In this document: positions 6,771 to 16,507 of the stretch, piece by piece
Numbering within the stretch: position 1 is the first letter of the stretch
How the letters are laid out: each line of letters starts with the position of its first letter
DNA from: Gammaproteobacteria bacterium
Lineage (GTDB): Bacteria; Pseudomonadota; Gammaproteobacteria; Enterobacterales; GCA-2746155
Direction of reading: 5' to 3'
DNA: 35,976 nucleotides
Assembly: GCA_002746155.1 (NCBI GenBank)
Contig: NVWF01000016.1
Location: 1-35,976, forward strand
Position numbers and translations under genes: made by a program
The notes under the pieces: model-generated
What the model was told of the DNA's origin: nothing
Seen by the model: the letters and a program-made list of their open reading frames with translations, nothing else
The model's database searches: none

Positions 6771-8240
6771 TTAAGTTGAAGTTCCACCAACGGTTAGTTC
6801 ATCAACTTTCAAAGTAGGTTGTCCTACTCCAACAGGGACGCTTTGTCCTTCTTTCCCACAAACGCCTATACCTCTATCGAGTTCTAGATTATTACCTACC
6901 ATACTCACCTTGGTTAGCACATCAGGTCCATTTCCAATTAAGGTTGCGCCCTTGATTGGGGTGGTTATTTTTCCATCTTCAATCAAGTAGGCTTGGCTTG
7001 CCGAGAAAACAAATTTGCCTGAAGTGATGTCCACCTGACCACCTCCAAAGTTACTGGCGTAAATACCACGCTTTACACTTTTGATAATTTCTTCATGCTC
7101 CGAATCACCTGGTAACATATAGGTATTGGTCATTCTTGGCATAGGTAGATGGGCGTAGGATTCTCTTCGACCGTTACCTGTTGATTGCTCACCCATAAGG
7201 TGGGCATTACGCTTATCTTGCATATAGCCTTTAAGTATGCCGTTTTCGATTAACATGGTGCAATTAGTTGGTGTACCTTCATCATCAATTGTTAAGGAGC
7301 CACGGCGCTTAGCTAAGGTGCCGTTATCCACAATAGAACAAATATCAGAGGCAACTCTCTCACCAATTCGACCACTAAAGGCAGAGGAGCCTTTTCGATT
7401 AAAGTCTCCTTCTAGTCCATGCCCAATGGCTTCGTGCAATAAAACGCCAGGCCAACCTGGACCAAGTACCACGGTCATACTGCCTGCTGGCGCATCTATA
7501 GCTTCTAAATTAATCAAGGCCTGATCAACAGCTTCCTTAGCTAAGATTAAGCTTTCTTCTGAAGCTGCGTAGTTGCCATCAGTAATATTTATAAACCTTT
7601 GATAGTCTTCACGTCCTCCAGCACCGGAAGAGCCTTTCTCTCTACGTTTTCCCTGCTCAGCTATGACACTTATGCTGCATCTTACTAAGGGTCTTACATC
7701 TGCCATGAGGGTTCCATCACTTGCCATGATCATCATTTGTTCATAACTACCTGTGAGACTAGCAGTAACTTGTATTATTCTAGGGTCGAGTTTTCTTGCA
7801 TAAATATCGATTTGTTCTAAGAGGGATATTTTTGCCTTATCGGGTATGCTTGATAGGGGATCTATATCAGTATACAAGGGACTAATTTGTCGATTAGTTG
7901 TAGGCTGTAATATTCCACTTTGTCCTGCTTTTGCGATACTTCTAGCAGCAATTGCTGATTGTTGTAGGGCGGGAAGTAACAAATCTTCTGAATAAGAAAA
8001 GCCTGTTTTTTCACCGGTCATGGCTCTGATGCCAACACCTGAGTTGGCGTTATAACTTCCGTCTCGTACAATGCCATCCTCTAAACTCCATGATTCATAA
8101 CGATGGCTTTGAAAAAATAAATCGGCAGCATCAACTGACTTACCTAAAATACTATTCATTACAGCACTTAAATCATTCAAGGTCATTGAACCTGGTGCTA
8201 GAAAGTGGTCTTCTACGGTTTGTAATATTGTTGATGTCAT
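6771..8240 (-). CDS. tldD: Metalloprotease subunit TldD
   Basis: 489 residues from ATG 8240 (an in-frame TTG at 8267 would add nine, but GGA lies well placed before the ATG); E. coli TldD has 481. The zinc motif [11 protein letters not shown] (HExxxH, near residue 270) is intact. Other family blocks are [15 protein letters not shown]-type, [54 protein letters not shown] and [16 protein letters not shown]. TldD is the catalytic half of the cytosolic TldD/TldE heterodimer, which degrades unfolded or modified peptides threaded into its cavity. Here the partner pmbA is split, so the complex may be absent unless the locus reverts. It is the last gene of the mre-rng-yhdP-tldD run. A 13-bp tandem duplication (TCAAAGCTTAATT at 8264-8276 and 8278-8290) lies just upstream. 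Confidence 0.95.
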   Translation of the reverse strand: MTSTILQTVEDHFLAPGSMTLNDLSAVMNSILGKSVDAADLFFQSHRYESWSLEDGIVRDGSYNANSGVGIRAMTGEKTGFSYSEDLLLPALQQSAIAARSIAKAGQSGILQPTTNRQISPLYTDIDPLSSIPDKAKISLLEQIDIYARKLDPRIIQVTASLTGSYEQMMIMASDGTLMADVRPLVRCSISVIAEQGKRREKGSSGAGGREDYQRFINITDGNYAASEESLILAKEAVDQALINLEAIDAPAGSMTVVLGPGWPGVLLHEAIGHGLEGDFNRKGSSAFSGRIGERVASDICSIVDNGTLAKRRGSLTIDDEGTPTNCTMLIENGILKGYMQDKRNAHLMGEQSTGNGRRESYAHLPMPRMTNTYMLPGDSEHEEIIKSVKRGIYASNFGGGQVDITSGKFVFSASQAYLIEDGKITTPIKGATLIGNGPDVLTKVSMVGNNLELDRGIGVCGKEGQSVPVGVGQPTLKVDELTVGGTST

Positions 8241-8298
8241 TGTATTTATTCCAAGTTTAATTTTCAAAGCTTAATTATCAAAGCTTAATTCTCTAAAT

Positions 8299-11200
8299 TT
8301 AAGTACCGAAGGCACCATCGCAACTGAATTTTTGCTGTTCAGGATCAGGCTTTACAAAGGTAGATGCCGTCTCACCTGTGTTATCTACTATTGCTGTTCC
8401 TGCTGATTTTCCGATTTCAGTTATCACAGGGTTCTCAAAAGATCCTTCTACTTTATATTGAATTGCAGTTACAACTCTTAAGGCTGGTTGAAAGATTTTA
8501 CTCATAAGAAATACCACAAGACCTGTCACTGGTTCTATTGCCCAGCCTGCAAGAATCGGTAGACTGGCACTTAGATCAGGGTTAACGAGAATACAGTTTT
8601 CAATTCGATTATTAACAAAATCTGATGAGCCAATAATCTCAACATCGGCAGAAGTACCGGTAATTTTAAAATCATTGGTTCTAAATACACCGTCTTGAAT
8701 ATCAACGGTTGCTTTAAAGTCAGTGTAGAAGAATCCATCTTCAAACAGATCAGAGAAATCTAAGGTTAATTTTCTAGCAAGTGAGCCAAGACTTAGGATT
8801 GAAAATAATCTTGCCCCCCTATCACTGACATATTTTTGACTACCTTTTCCACCGTCTAACAGTATATTTCCGGTAAGTGATTTAAAATTTATTTGAGTTA
8901 AATCACCTTGCCAGCTAAGACCACCTTGCGCACTTATACTGGTATCTCGAATACCAGAATTAAGATTGAAAACGCTCAATAGATTTCCTAGGTTATTAGA
9001 GTTTAATGATCCCGAGAATTGTGTGATAACCTCGCCACTTCCATTTTTACTCCAGTCACCAGTGATGTTAAGTCCAAGTAGAGATTTATCTTTAATATTA
9101 ACTGTAAAAGCATTGCCCATTTCTAATGGAGTGATATTAACGACAGTTGCAGCAAACTTTTTATCGTTATAGACACACTCTTGGCATTGTATTTTTATAG
9201 GAGGTAAGGGTGCATAGTGAGAGATGGAATCCGTTTCGGAAGACCTTGATGGTTCATCTAGATTCTCTTGTGTCTCCCCAAGGGTGGGAAATTGATCCTT
9301 TATTTTAAGGGTTGCTAAATTAATATCAATGACTTGATTAAGATTGATATCTGGAATTTTAATCTCACCAGAAATCTCATTTCCTGCAAGCTTAAATAAA
9401 AAGCTATCTTGCAGGATATCTGCCGATATTGAGACTTGATTAAAGTTTAAAAAGTAGTAATTAAAATTATCTATTAATAAGTCTGTGACGTAAAAGTGAG
9501 AGTAGTCAGCGGCTTTAAAGTTCTCTTGTTCTGAAGAATTTAGTTGACTAGCGGCTAACCAAGTATTTAAATCAAACTGGCTTAAAGTGCCGGTAATTTC
9601 AATGCCTGCTTCGGTTGGTACTTTGGCCAATTGTTCACCAAAAATGATCTGTCCTCTGGTATTTAATTGCTCGGAGGTGTGTAACTTCATATCGACTAAA
9701 TTTTCTATTTGAGCATGGAACAATTGAGTTTCACCATTGAGTAATTGATAATTAAGATGAAAGGAATTGTCATTTGCAGCTTGCTTAGCAAATGGTGCTG
9801 GAAGCTTGCTTTTAATACCTCGAAGATCAGACTTAATAGATAAGCTCATAATAGGATCAGCTACATCTACGACTTCGGGAAATAATATATTTAATTGATA
9901 TTGAGTTTCACCTTGTATTGATTGTGGCATCCAATCAGGAAATGTATTTCTTAAATCTTTAATTGTCATGGCACCCTTACTTTCAATCTGGGTGATAACT
10001 GCTTGATTTGTATTGAGATGTTGAGCGATTGAAAATTCAGATAAATCACCCAAGACATTTGCAGTTAAATTTTTGCCACTAATCAAGGAATCATTTATTA
10101 AAATTGCACCTTGTATGTTATCAATCTTCAAGTCGAGAGGTTTTACAATTAATGAATTGTTAGCGAGGTTAATAATGCCGTTTACTTGAATGTTACTTTC
10201 ATTCTCCACCTTATCTATCGTATCTTCGTTACCAAGGGGAATAGTCAGATCCAAGTTAATTGAAAAGGGACCTTGTGTTGGTATGACATCAAAAATTACA
10301 CCTACTGAGTCTTTGAGAGGACTGTTATTAATATAGTTAATGCCCTGAATAAAGTCGCCCTTACTTTCATTTATGACGGTTAAAATACTATCATCAGCAC
10401 CTAGATCATCAATGATGGCAGAGGTGTTTGATAAAATTATGCCATCACTATTGCCGTGGCTTAGTTGAACTTCTAAAGACTTCTCAAGAAATATTAGTTC
10501 AGCAGTAAGATCTTTAATTTCAGGCCAGCCATCATAGAAAACAAATTCAGTATCAGTTAATAGCCCCTGAATAATAAACACGCCCTCAGGATTATTGAAT
10601 GGGAAGTCCGAAGCCTTTCCTCTGATAGCAATTTTTGTCGAATCTAATAACCCTGATTTGATACTGTTATCTAGATATTGGGTTAGATTTGAAGACATGA
10701 TTCCGGTGGGTAATAGTTTTTTAATCTGAGATAGGTCCACTTTATTCAGCTCAGAATAAATATTCAGATCCCAATAATCCCTGTCTTGAAAATGGGAAAT
10801 CAGTCCATCGGCTAAGAGTTGAGCTCCTAAAACCTCAATATTAAGACTTGATATTAGCAATTGGTTTTTGTGGTCTGACAGCTGCCATGAAAATTCACTA
10901 GTGAGATTATCGAGGGTAAGGGGCCATCGAAACATTGCAGGATAATTGATATCCACAGCTGAACTTTCTATGGATACATGGCCGGTATTCTTATGGACAA
11001 CAAAATCCCCAGAGATATTGGTAACGCCTGGTATTTTTTGCCATGGATTCCAGGTTAGTTTAACAAAGTCACCTTGAGCGGAAATTGCTTGTAATTCTTC
11101 TTTCACAAAACTGGCCGTAACTAGGGCATCATTGATGAAACCATTTGGATTCATAGTAAAAATCTGATTTCTTAGATCATCGGTTATATTCGGGTTAGTT

Positions 11201-12297
11201 AAGAATAAGTCGGCCCAAACCCCTAAATCGAGGCTTGAAGCTGAAAAGCTGTAGGTTCTTTGTGTTTTGTTCTTTTTCATCTCAATAAGAAGTGATGGAT
11301 CTGGCCAGCTTCTGTCTTGACTAATGAGCTCTATATTTTTTGATTCAACTTTCCAACCGTCAATCAGCCTTTCCCAAACTAGATAGCCGTTTACTTTATT
11401 AAGTTTCGATTGTGGTTCACCTTTTAGTGATAGTAAAAAATCATTCACAGCAAGTGAAAGGGTTGCCGATTCAAAATGACTGTTTTTCCAATCTGCCCAG
11501 AGTTTTAATTCAATGCTCCCCGAAAGAATATCAACCTCTTGCCAAATAGAATTTAGGGGTAAATCTGGCATAGTAATTTTATAGGTATCAATGTATAGCT
11601 TGCCTTTGGTATGAGGATCACTTAGAAAACCATCAGCTTCTAGAGTGAATGCTATTTGATTATTGCCTGGTATTTTGCTTAATCCAATAAGCTGATAAAT
11701 ATTTTTTCCCTTGTTAAATTGTATGGTGTCTAGAACAACAGGATAAACGCTTTCATTTTGAAGGTTAATATTCAAATGTGTGTCAAACAATAAGATATGT
11801 GATTGATGTTGTAACCAATTTTGAATGATTGATATAAAGTCTTTTTCAGCAGCTGTCGCTTCATCACTAGCTGTGGTAATGCCAGTTAAGGTGAGTTCAG
11901 AATTATTATCCTGTTTGATATTAAGTGATAGACCTCTAATCGTCAGTTGTTCCGTAACTAGGGTTTGATAAAACAAGGTTGGAAAGGTAGCTACTTTAAT
12001 TTGTATTTCTTTGATGGAAGAAAATTCTGAGCCTTCAGCATTTTCAGAAAGGGCAGCAACCTGAATATTCTTTATTTTTAAAACAGGACCTAAGGATTCC
12101 CAAGTTCCTTCAAGGTGTCCTATGGAGATTGGAATACCTGTTTTTTCAAAAACAATTTTTTCCAGAGATTGCTTATAATCATTTAGACTAGGTATCATAA
12201 ATCGCGCAACTGTCATCAGTACTGCGAATAAAATGATAATGAAAGCAATTAATTGCCAACATCGATTAAGAAGTGTGAAGGTAATTTGTTTTATCAT
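8299..12297 (-). CDS. yhdP: AsmA-like envelope protein YhdP
   Basis: 1332 residues, close to the 1266 of E. coli YhdP, with a single N-terminal transmembrane helix (about 12-34) and a long periplasmic body of beta-strand repeats (DUF3971 and AsmA-type C-terminal domain). The opening TGIPISIGHLEGTWESLGP is the family signature, as is the C-terminal block FSILSLGSLARKLTLDFSDL then FKATVDIQDGVF and WAIEPVTGLVVFLMSKIFQP. In E. coli YhdP, TamB and YdbH are redundant bridge-like proteins that move phospholipid from the inner to the outer membrane. It lies 13 bp after rng and upstream of tldD, the standard operon order, and is probably translated from the same message. Confidence 0.93.
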   Translation of the reverse strand: MIKQITFTLLNRCWQLIAFIIILFAVLMTVARFMIPSLNDYKQSLEKIVFEKTGIPISIGHLEGTWESLGPVLKIKNIQVAALSENAEGSEFSSIKEIQIKVATFPTLFYQTLVTEQLTIRGLSLNIKQDNNSELTLTGITTASDEATAAEKDFISIIQNWLQHQSHILLFDTHLNINLQNESVYPVVLDTIQFNKGKNIYQLIGLSKIPGNNQIAFTLEADGFLSDPHTKGKLYIDTYKITMPDLPLNSIWQEVDILSGSIELKLWADWKNSHFESATLSLAVNDFLLSLKGEPQSKLNKVNGYLVWERLIDGWKVESKNIELISQDRSWPDPSLLIEMKKNKTQRTYSFSASSLDLGVWADLFLTNPNITDDLRNQIFTMNPNGFINDALVTASFVKEELQAISAQGDFVKLTWNPWQKIPGVTNISGDFVVHKNTGHVSIESSAVDINYPAMFRWPLTLDNLTSEFSWQLSDHKNQLLISSLNIEVLGAQLLADGLISHFQDRDYWDLNIYSELNKVDLSQIKKLLPTGIMSSNLTQYLDNSIKSGLLDSTKIAIRGKASDFPFNNPEGVFIIQGLLTDTEFVFYDGWPEIKDLTAELIFLEKSLEVQLSHGNSDGIILSNTSAIIDDLGADDSILTVINESKGDFIQGINYINNSPLKDSVGVIFDVIPTQGPFSINLDLTIPLGNEDTIDKVENESNIQVNGIINLANNSLIVKPLDLKIDNIQGAILINDSLISGKNLTANVLGDLSEFSIAQHLNTNQAVITQIESKGAMTIKDLRNTFPDWMPQSIQGETQYQLNILFPEVVDVADPIMSLSIKSDLRGIKSKLPAPFAKQAANDNSFHLNYQLLNGETQLFHAQIENLVDMKLHTSEQLNTRGQIIFGEQLAKVPTEAGIEITGTLSQFDLNTWLAASQLNSSEQENFKAADYSHFYVTDLLIDNFNYYFLNFNQVSISADILQDSFLFKLAGNEISGEIKIPDINLNQVIDINLATLKIKDQFPTLGETQENLDEPSRSSETDSISHYAPLPPIKIQCQECVYNDKKFAATVVNITPLEMGNAFTVNIKDKSLLGLNITGDWSKNGSGEVITQFSGSLNSNNLGNLLSVFNLNSGIRDTSISAQGGLSWQGDLTQINFKSLTGNILLDGGKGSQKYVSDRGARLFSILSLGSLARKLTLDFSDLFEDGFFYTDFKATVDIQDGVFRTNDFKITGTSADVEIIGSSDFVNNRIENCILVNPDLSASLPILAGWAIEPVTGLVVFLMSKIFQPALRVVTAIQYKVEGSFENPVITEIGKSAGTAIVDNTGETASTFVKPDPEQQKFSCDGAFGT

Positions 12298-12310
12298 TGG
12301 AAGAAAATAA

Positions 12311-13783
12311 TCACATTAGGACAACATCATATTGTTCTTGGCTATAAAGAGGATCGGTTTTAAATTGGATCGGTTTACCGATGAACTCTTCAAGTTCAGC
12401 AACCATATAAGATGATTCGTCATGAAGTATATCGACGATTTCAGTGGCAGCCATCACAAGGAATTTTTGTCCCCCATAGGCTCTTTCTGAACGTAAAATT
12501 TCTCTAAAGATCTCAAGGCAAACAGTTTCTACTGACTTGATTGAGCCACGTTCGTTACATACTGGGCAAGCTTCACACAGTAGATGCTCAAGACTTTCTC
12601 GCGTTCTCTTGCGGGTCATCTCAACTAAGCCAAGAGATGATACCTCAGATATTTTGTTCCTTGCATTATCTTTTTCTAAAGCCTTTTCAAGATTTTTTAA
12701 CACCTGACGTTTATGGCTATCTTCCTTCATATCGATGAAATCTACTATAATGATGCCACCGAGATTTCTTAAACGAAGTTGTCGTGCAAGGGCACCAGCA
12801 GCTTCTAGGTTGGTTTTAAAAATAGTTTCCTCTAAATTCCTATGACCTACAAAAGCCCCAGTGTTTACATCAATAGTTGTCATGGCTTCAGTTTGATCAA
12901 TAACCAGATATCCACCTGATTTGAGCTGAACATTACGCTCTAGTGCTTTTTGTATTTCGTCCTCCACACTATAGAGATCAAATATGGGCCTTTCGCCAGT
13001 ATATAGCTCAATACTTTGGGATAACTCAGGCATGAATTGCTCTACAAAGTTCATAAGCTTTGTATGAGATTCTCTTGAATCAATTCTAATTCTATCAATG
13101 TTTGCAATATCTAAATCTCTCATGGTTCTTAATAACAGCGATAAATCTTCGTGTACTATATTAGTGTCTTTAACCTGAGTTTTATTTTTTTCGATACTTT
13201 TCCATAATTTTTTTAAAAACTGTATATCAGAAATTATTTTTTCTTCCTGGACTCCTTCTGCGGCAGTTCGAACAATAAAGCCTTGTTTAGGATCCTCAAG
13301 CAGATTTTCAACGAGGTCTTTTAGACGCTCTTTTTCTTCTGCAGACTCAATTCGCTGAGATACTCCTATATGAGGTGTTTCAGGCATAAGTACAAGATAG
13401 CGTGAGGCGATGGTTAAGTGTGCAGTTAATCTAGCTCCCTTGGTGCCCATAGGATCTTTAATGACCTGTACAAGAATACTCTGACCAGGTCGAAGCAGTT
13501 TAGTAATATCACCTTCTGCATTCTCTTTTACATGATCTTTTACATGATCGACATTGTTCTTAATCAGATCCGAGAGGTGTAGAAATGCAGCTCGCTCAAT
13601 ACCGATATCAATAAAAGCCGATTGCATACCAGGTAGTACTCTGATGACTTTGCCTCGATAAATGTTACCAACGAGTCCACGTCGACTTGCCCGTTCGATC
13701 ATTAATTCTTGAACAACACCATTTTCGACTATGGCAATTCTGGTTTCTCTAGGGGTGGCATTAATGAGTAACTCTTCGGGCAT
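12311..13783 (-). CDS. rng: Ribonuclease G
   Basis: 490 residues (489 in E. coli). The N-terminus EELLINATPRETRIAIVENG and the S1 RNA-binding domain (about residues 38-128, GNIYRGKVIRVLPGMQSAF) are followed by the RNase E/G catalytic core with the metal-binding aspartates in TTIDVNTGAFVG and IIIVDFIDMKED. The Zn-link region has CEACPVCNERG (CPxC). It lacks the long RNase E scaffold tail, which makes it RNase G. RNase G matures the 16S rRNA 5' end and degrades some mRNAs in the cytoplasm. It lies between mreD and yhdP. The maf-type gene (yhdE) that usually separates mreD and rng is absent here; only 65 bp lie between them. Confidence 0.96.
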   Translation of the reverse strand: MPEELLINATPRETRIAIVENGVVQELMIERASRRGLVGNIYRGKVIRVLPGMQSAFIDIGIERAAFLHLSDLIKNNVDHVKDHVKENAEGDITKLLRPGQSILVQVIKDPMGTKGARLTAHLTIASRYLVLMPETPHIGVSQRIESAEEKERLKDLVENLLEDPKQGFIVRTAAEGVQEEKIISDIQFLKKLWKSIEKNKTQVKDTNIVHEDLSLLLRTMRDLDIANIDRIRIDSRESHTKLMNFVEQFMPELSQSIELYTGERPIFDLYSVEDEIQKALERNVQLKSGGYLVIDQTEAMTTIDVNTGAFVGHRNLEETIFKTNLEAAGALARQLRLRNLGGIIIVDFIDMKEDSHKRQVLKNLEKALEKDNARNKISEVSSLGLVEMTRKRTRESLEHLLCEACPVCNERGSIKSVETVCLEIFREILRSERAYGGQKFLVMAATEIVDILHDESSYMVAELEEFIGKPIQFKTDPLYSQEQYDVVLM

Positions 13784-13848
13784 TATTTATTTTTCTTCCA
13801 GTGATGGTGGTTGATGTAATTAGTATAACACCAGATGCTAAACAACAA

Positions 13849-14337
13849 TTATCTAACGTTAAAGTTTCTACGAATATCACGAAGTATCAAGAATATCCAA
13901 GGCCATAAAAATGCACTTGATATGATAGGAAGCCAGTAGGTTGCAGGTCGAGGTTGAGTTTCGATAAAGTTTTGAATCCATAAACTCAGCACCAGATCAA
14001 AAGCAACCATAAGTGCAATAATGGCACTTTGTTTCCAAAGTGGGAATAGGCGTAATCGATTTGTCATGATTAAAATTAGATAGGCAATCAGCGCGAAGGT
14101 CAAACCATGGACGCCTAAAACAGAACCCAGCGTAACATCTGAAATTATGCCAAGCATCCATCCTGTGACAATGCCAATACGATGTGGTAGAGCTATTATC
14201 CAATAGATGAACACCATCAATAACCAGTTAGGTCTCCACCAAATAAGGAAATCAGGTAAGGGAAATAACATCATCACAGTCGCTATTACAAAACTAATAA
14301 TGATGACATAGCTTGCATTAGTTGTTGTTATCATCAC
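13849..14337 (-). CDS. mreD: Rod shape-determining protein MreD
   Basis: 162 residues, almost all membrane: five or six hydrophobic helices, with the MreD hallmarks FPLPDFLIWWRPNWLLMVFI near residues 25-45 and GIVTGWMLGIISDVTLGSVL near 55-75. The start at ATG 14337 overlaps the mreC end by 20 bp, implying translational coupling. MreD is an integral inner-membrane component of the elongasome and acts with MreB, MreC, RodZ, PBP2 and RodA in lateral wall growth. It follows mreC, as in nearly all rod-shaped gammaproteobacteria. Confidence 0.94.
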   Translation of the reverse strand: MMITTTNASYVIIISFVIATVMMLFPLPDFLIWWRPNWLLMVFIYWIIALPHRIGIVTGWMLGIISDVTLGSVLGVHGLTFALIAYLILIMTNRLRLFPLWKQSAIIALMVAFDLVLSLWIQNFIETQPRPATYWLPIISSAFLWPWIFLILRDIRRNFNVR

Positions 14338-15175
14338 CGGCCTCTTTATAGTCTGGAAAATTTGGCCATAATAGAATAACTAAACCTGTTCTAAGTAGAT
14401 CAGCACTGGTTCTTGCTGCTGCACTGGCGAAGGGTTTTCCAGGATCTCTGATCACTAGGTCAATTACCGCAACTGGAAAGCCAACTGGAAATCTCATGCC
14501 AAGACCTGAAGTCACTAGAATATCACCGGATTGGATGTCAGTGGTATGAGGGAACTGCTCAAGAAGTAATTGATTTGCAAGACCGGATCCTTTTGCAATA
14601 AGTCTAACGCCATTTCGCAAAATTTTAACGGGTATGGCGTGGGTATTATCAGTGATCAGTAGAACTTTACTTGTTAAAAGGGATGTACTGACAACTTGAC
14701 CAAGAACTCCCGTTGCATCTAAAACAGGTTGGCCTGTATAGACACCATTTTGGCTGCCCTTGTTGATGGTGACAAGATGTTGCGAAGGATCAGAATTAAC
14801 GTTCATGATCTCAGCAATTCTACGTTGGCCTTTCTCTCTTTTTAGTGAGCCAAGCAGTTGGCGAAGATGGGCGTTTTCTGACTCTAAAGAAATCATCTTT
14901 TGAGCTTGAACTTTAAGAAACATCTGCTCATCTCGCAACTCTTTAATTTCGAGATTCAGATCAGAACGAGAAGCCATGGATGAATCTGCCCAATCCACAA
15001 GGATTGTTGGGATAGCAGCAAGATACTCTAAGGGACTAATGAGGGTAGATATAAGCGCACGAATGGAGGACGTCTGTTGCTTTTGATGATCTGAAATCAT
15101 CAAAACTATTGAGATCACAACGACTAGGGCTAGTCTTATATGCTGAGAGGGACCTCGGCTAAAAATTGTCTTAAT
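14318..15175 (-). CDS. mreC: Rod shape-determining protein MreC, predicted AUU start
   Basis: 285 residues if read from ATT 15175-15173. The decoded N-terminus KTIFSRGPSQHIRLALVVV matches the KPIFSRGPSLQIRLILAVL start of E. coli MreC residue for residue. No ATG, GTG or TTG exists in this frame between the upstream TAG (15202) and a GTG at 15118. That GTG lies inside the transmembrane helix and would remove the cytoplasmic FSRGPS part. A GGAGG at 15187-15183 sits seven bases before the ATT. Residues about 11-30 form the single membrane helix, about 75-105 a coiled coil, and the rest the two beta-barrel domains that dimerise and contact PBP2 in the periplasm. It overlaps mreD by 20 bp. The AUU start could be a real low-efficiency start or an ATG sequencing or assembly error. 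Confidence 0.9.
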   Translation of the reverse strand: MKTIFSRGPSQHIRLALVVVISIVLMISDHQKQQTSSIRALISTLISPLEYLAAIPTILVDWADSSMASRSDLNLEIKELRDEQMFLKVQAQKMISLESENAHLRQLLGSLKREKGQRRIAEIMNVNSDPSQHLVTINKGSQNGVYTGQPVLDATGVLGQVVSTSLLTSKVLLITDNTHAIPVKILRNGVRLIAKGSGLANQLLLEQFPHTTDIQSGDILVTSGLGMRFPVGFPVAVIDLVIRDPGKPFASAAARTSADLLRTGLVILLWPNFPDYKEAGDDNNN

Positions 15176-15187
15176 AGTAAGTCCTCC
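15173..15187 (-). promoter_or_regulatory. mreC: mreC ribosome site with AUU initiation codon
   Basis: On the minus strand, GGAGGACTTACTATT: a consensus Shine-Dalgarno, a seven-base spacer, then ATT. AUU initiation is established for infC and pcnB in E. coli, where it lowers yield and makes it sensitive to IF3. Here it would hold MreC low relative to MreB. Confidence 0.7.
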
Positions 15188-15238
15188 AGTCCTGCTAGCC
15201 TATTGATTTAAAAATTTATCAGTTTAATGTTCAAAAAC

Positions 15239-16300
<1,062 letters not shown>

Positions 16301-16507
16301 CTAGAATAATATTTAGTTGTTTTAGTAATATGCGCTCTATTGTAAACAGTTTCATACTCTGGCTGAAGTCAGAATTGCAAAATAATTGCCAGATTTAGTA
16401 AATATGTGACGATCTTCGAAAAAAAACGTTGTATTTTGATGCATCTGCTTAAAATTAGTTATAAATGAGACAGTTAGTCCGACAACTGGTTCAGTCAACT
16501 GAATGAA

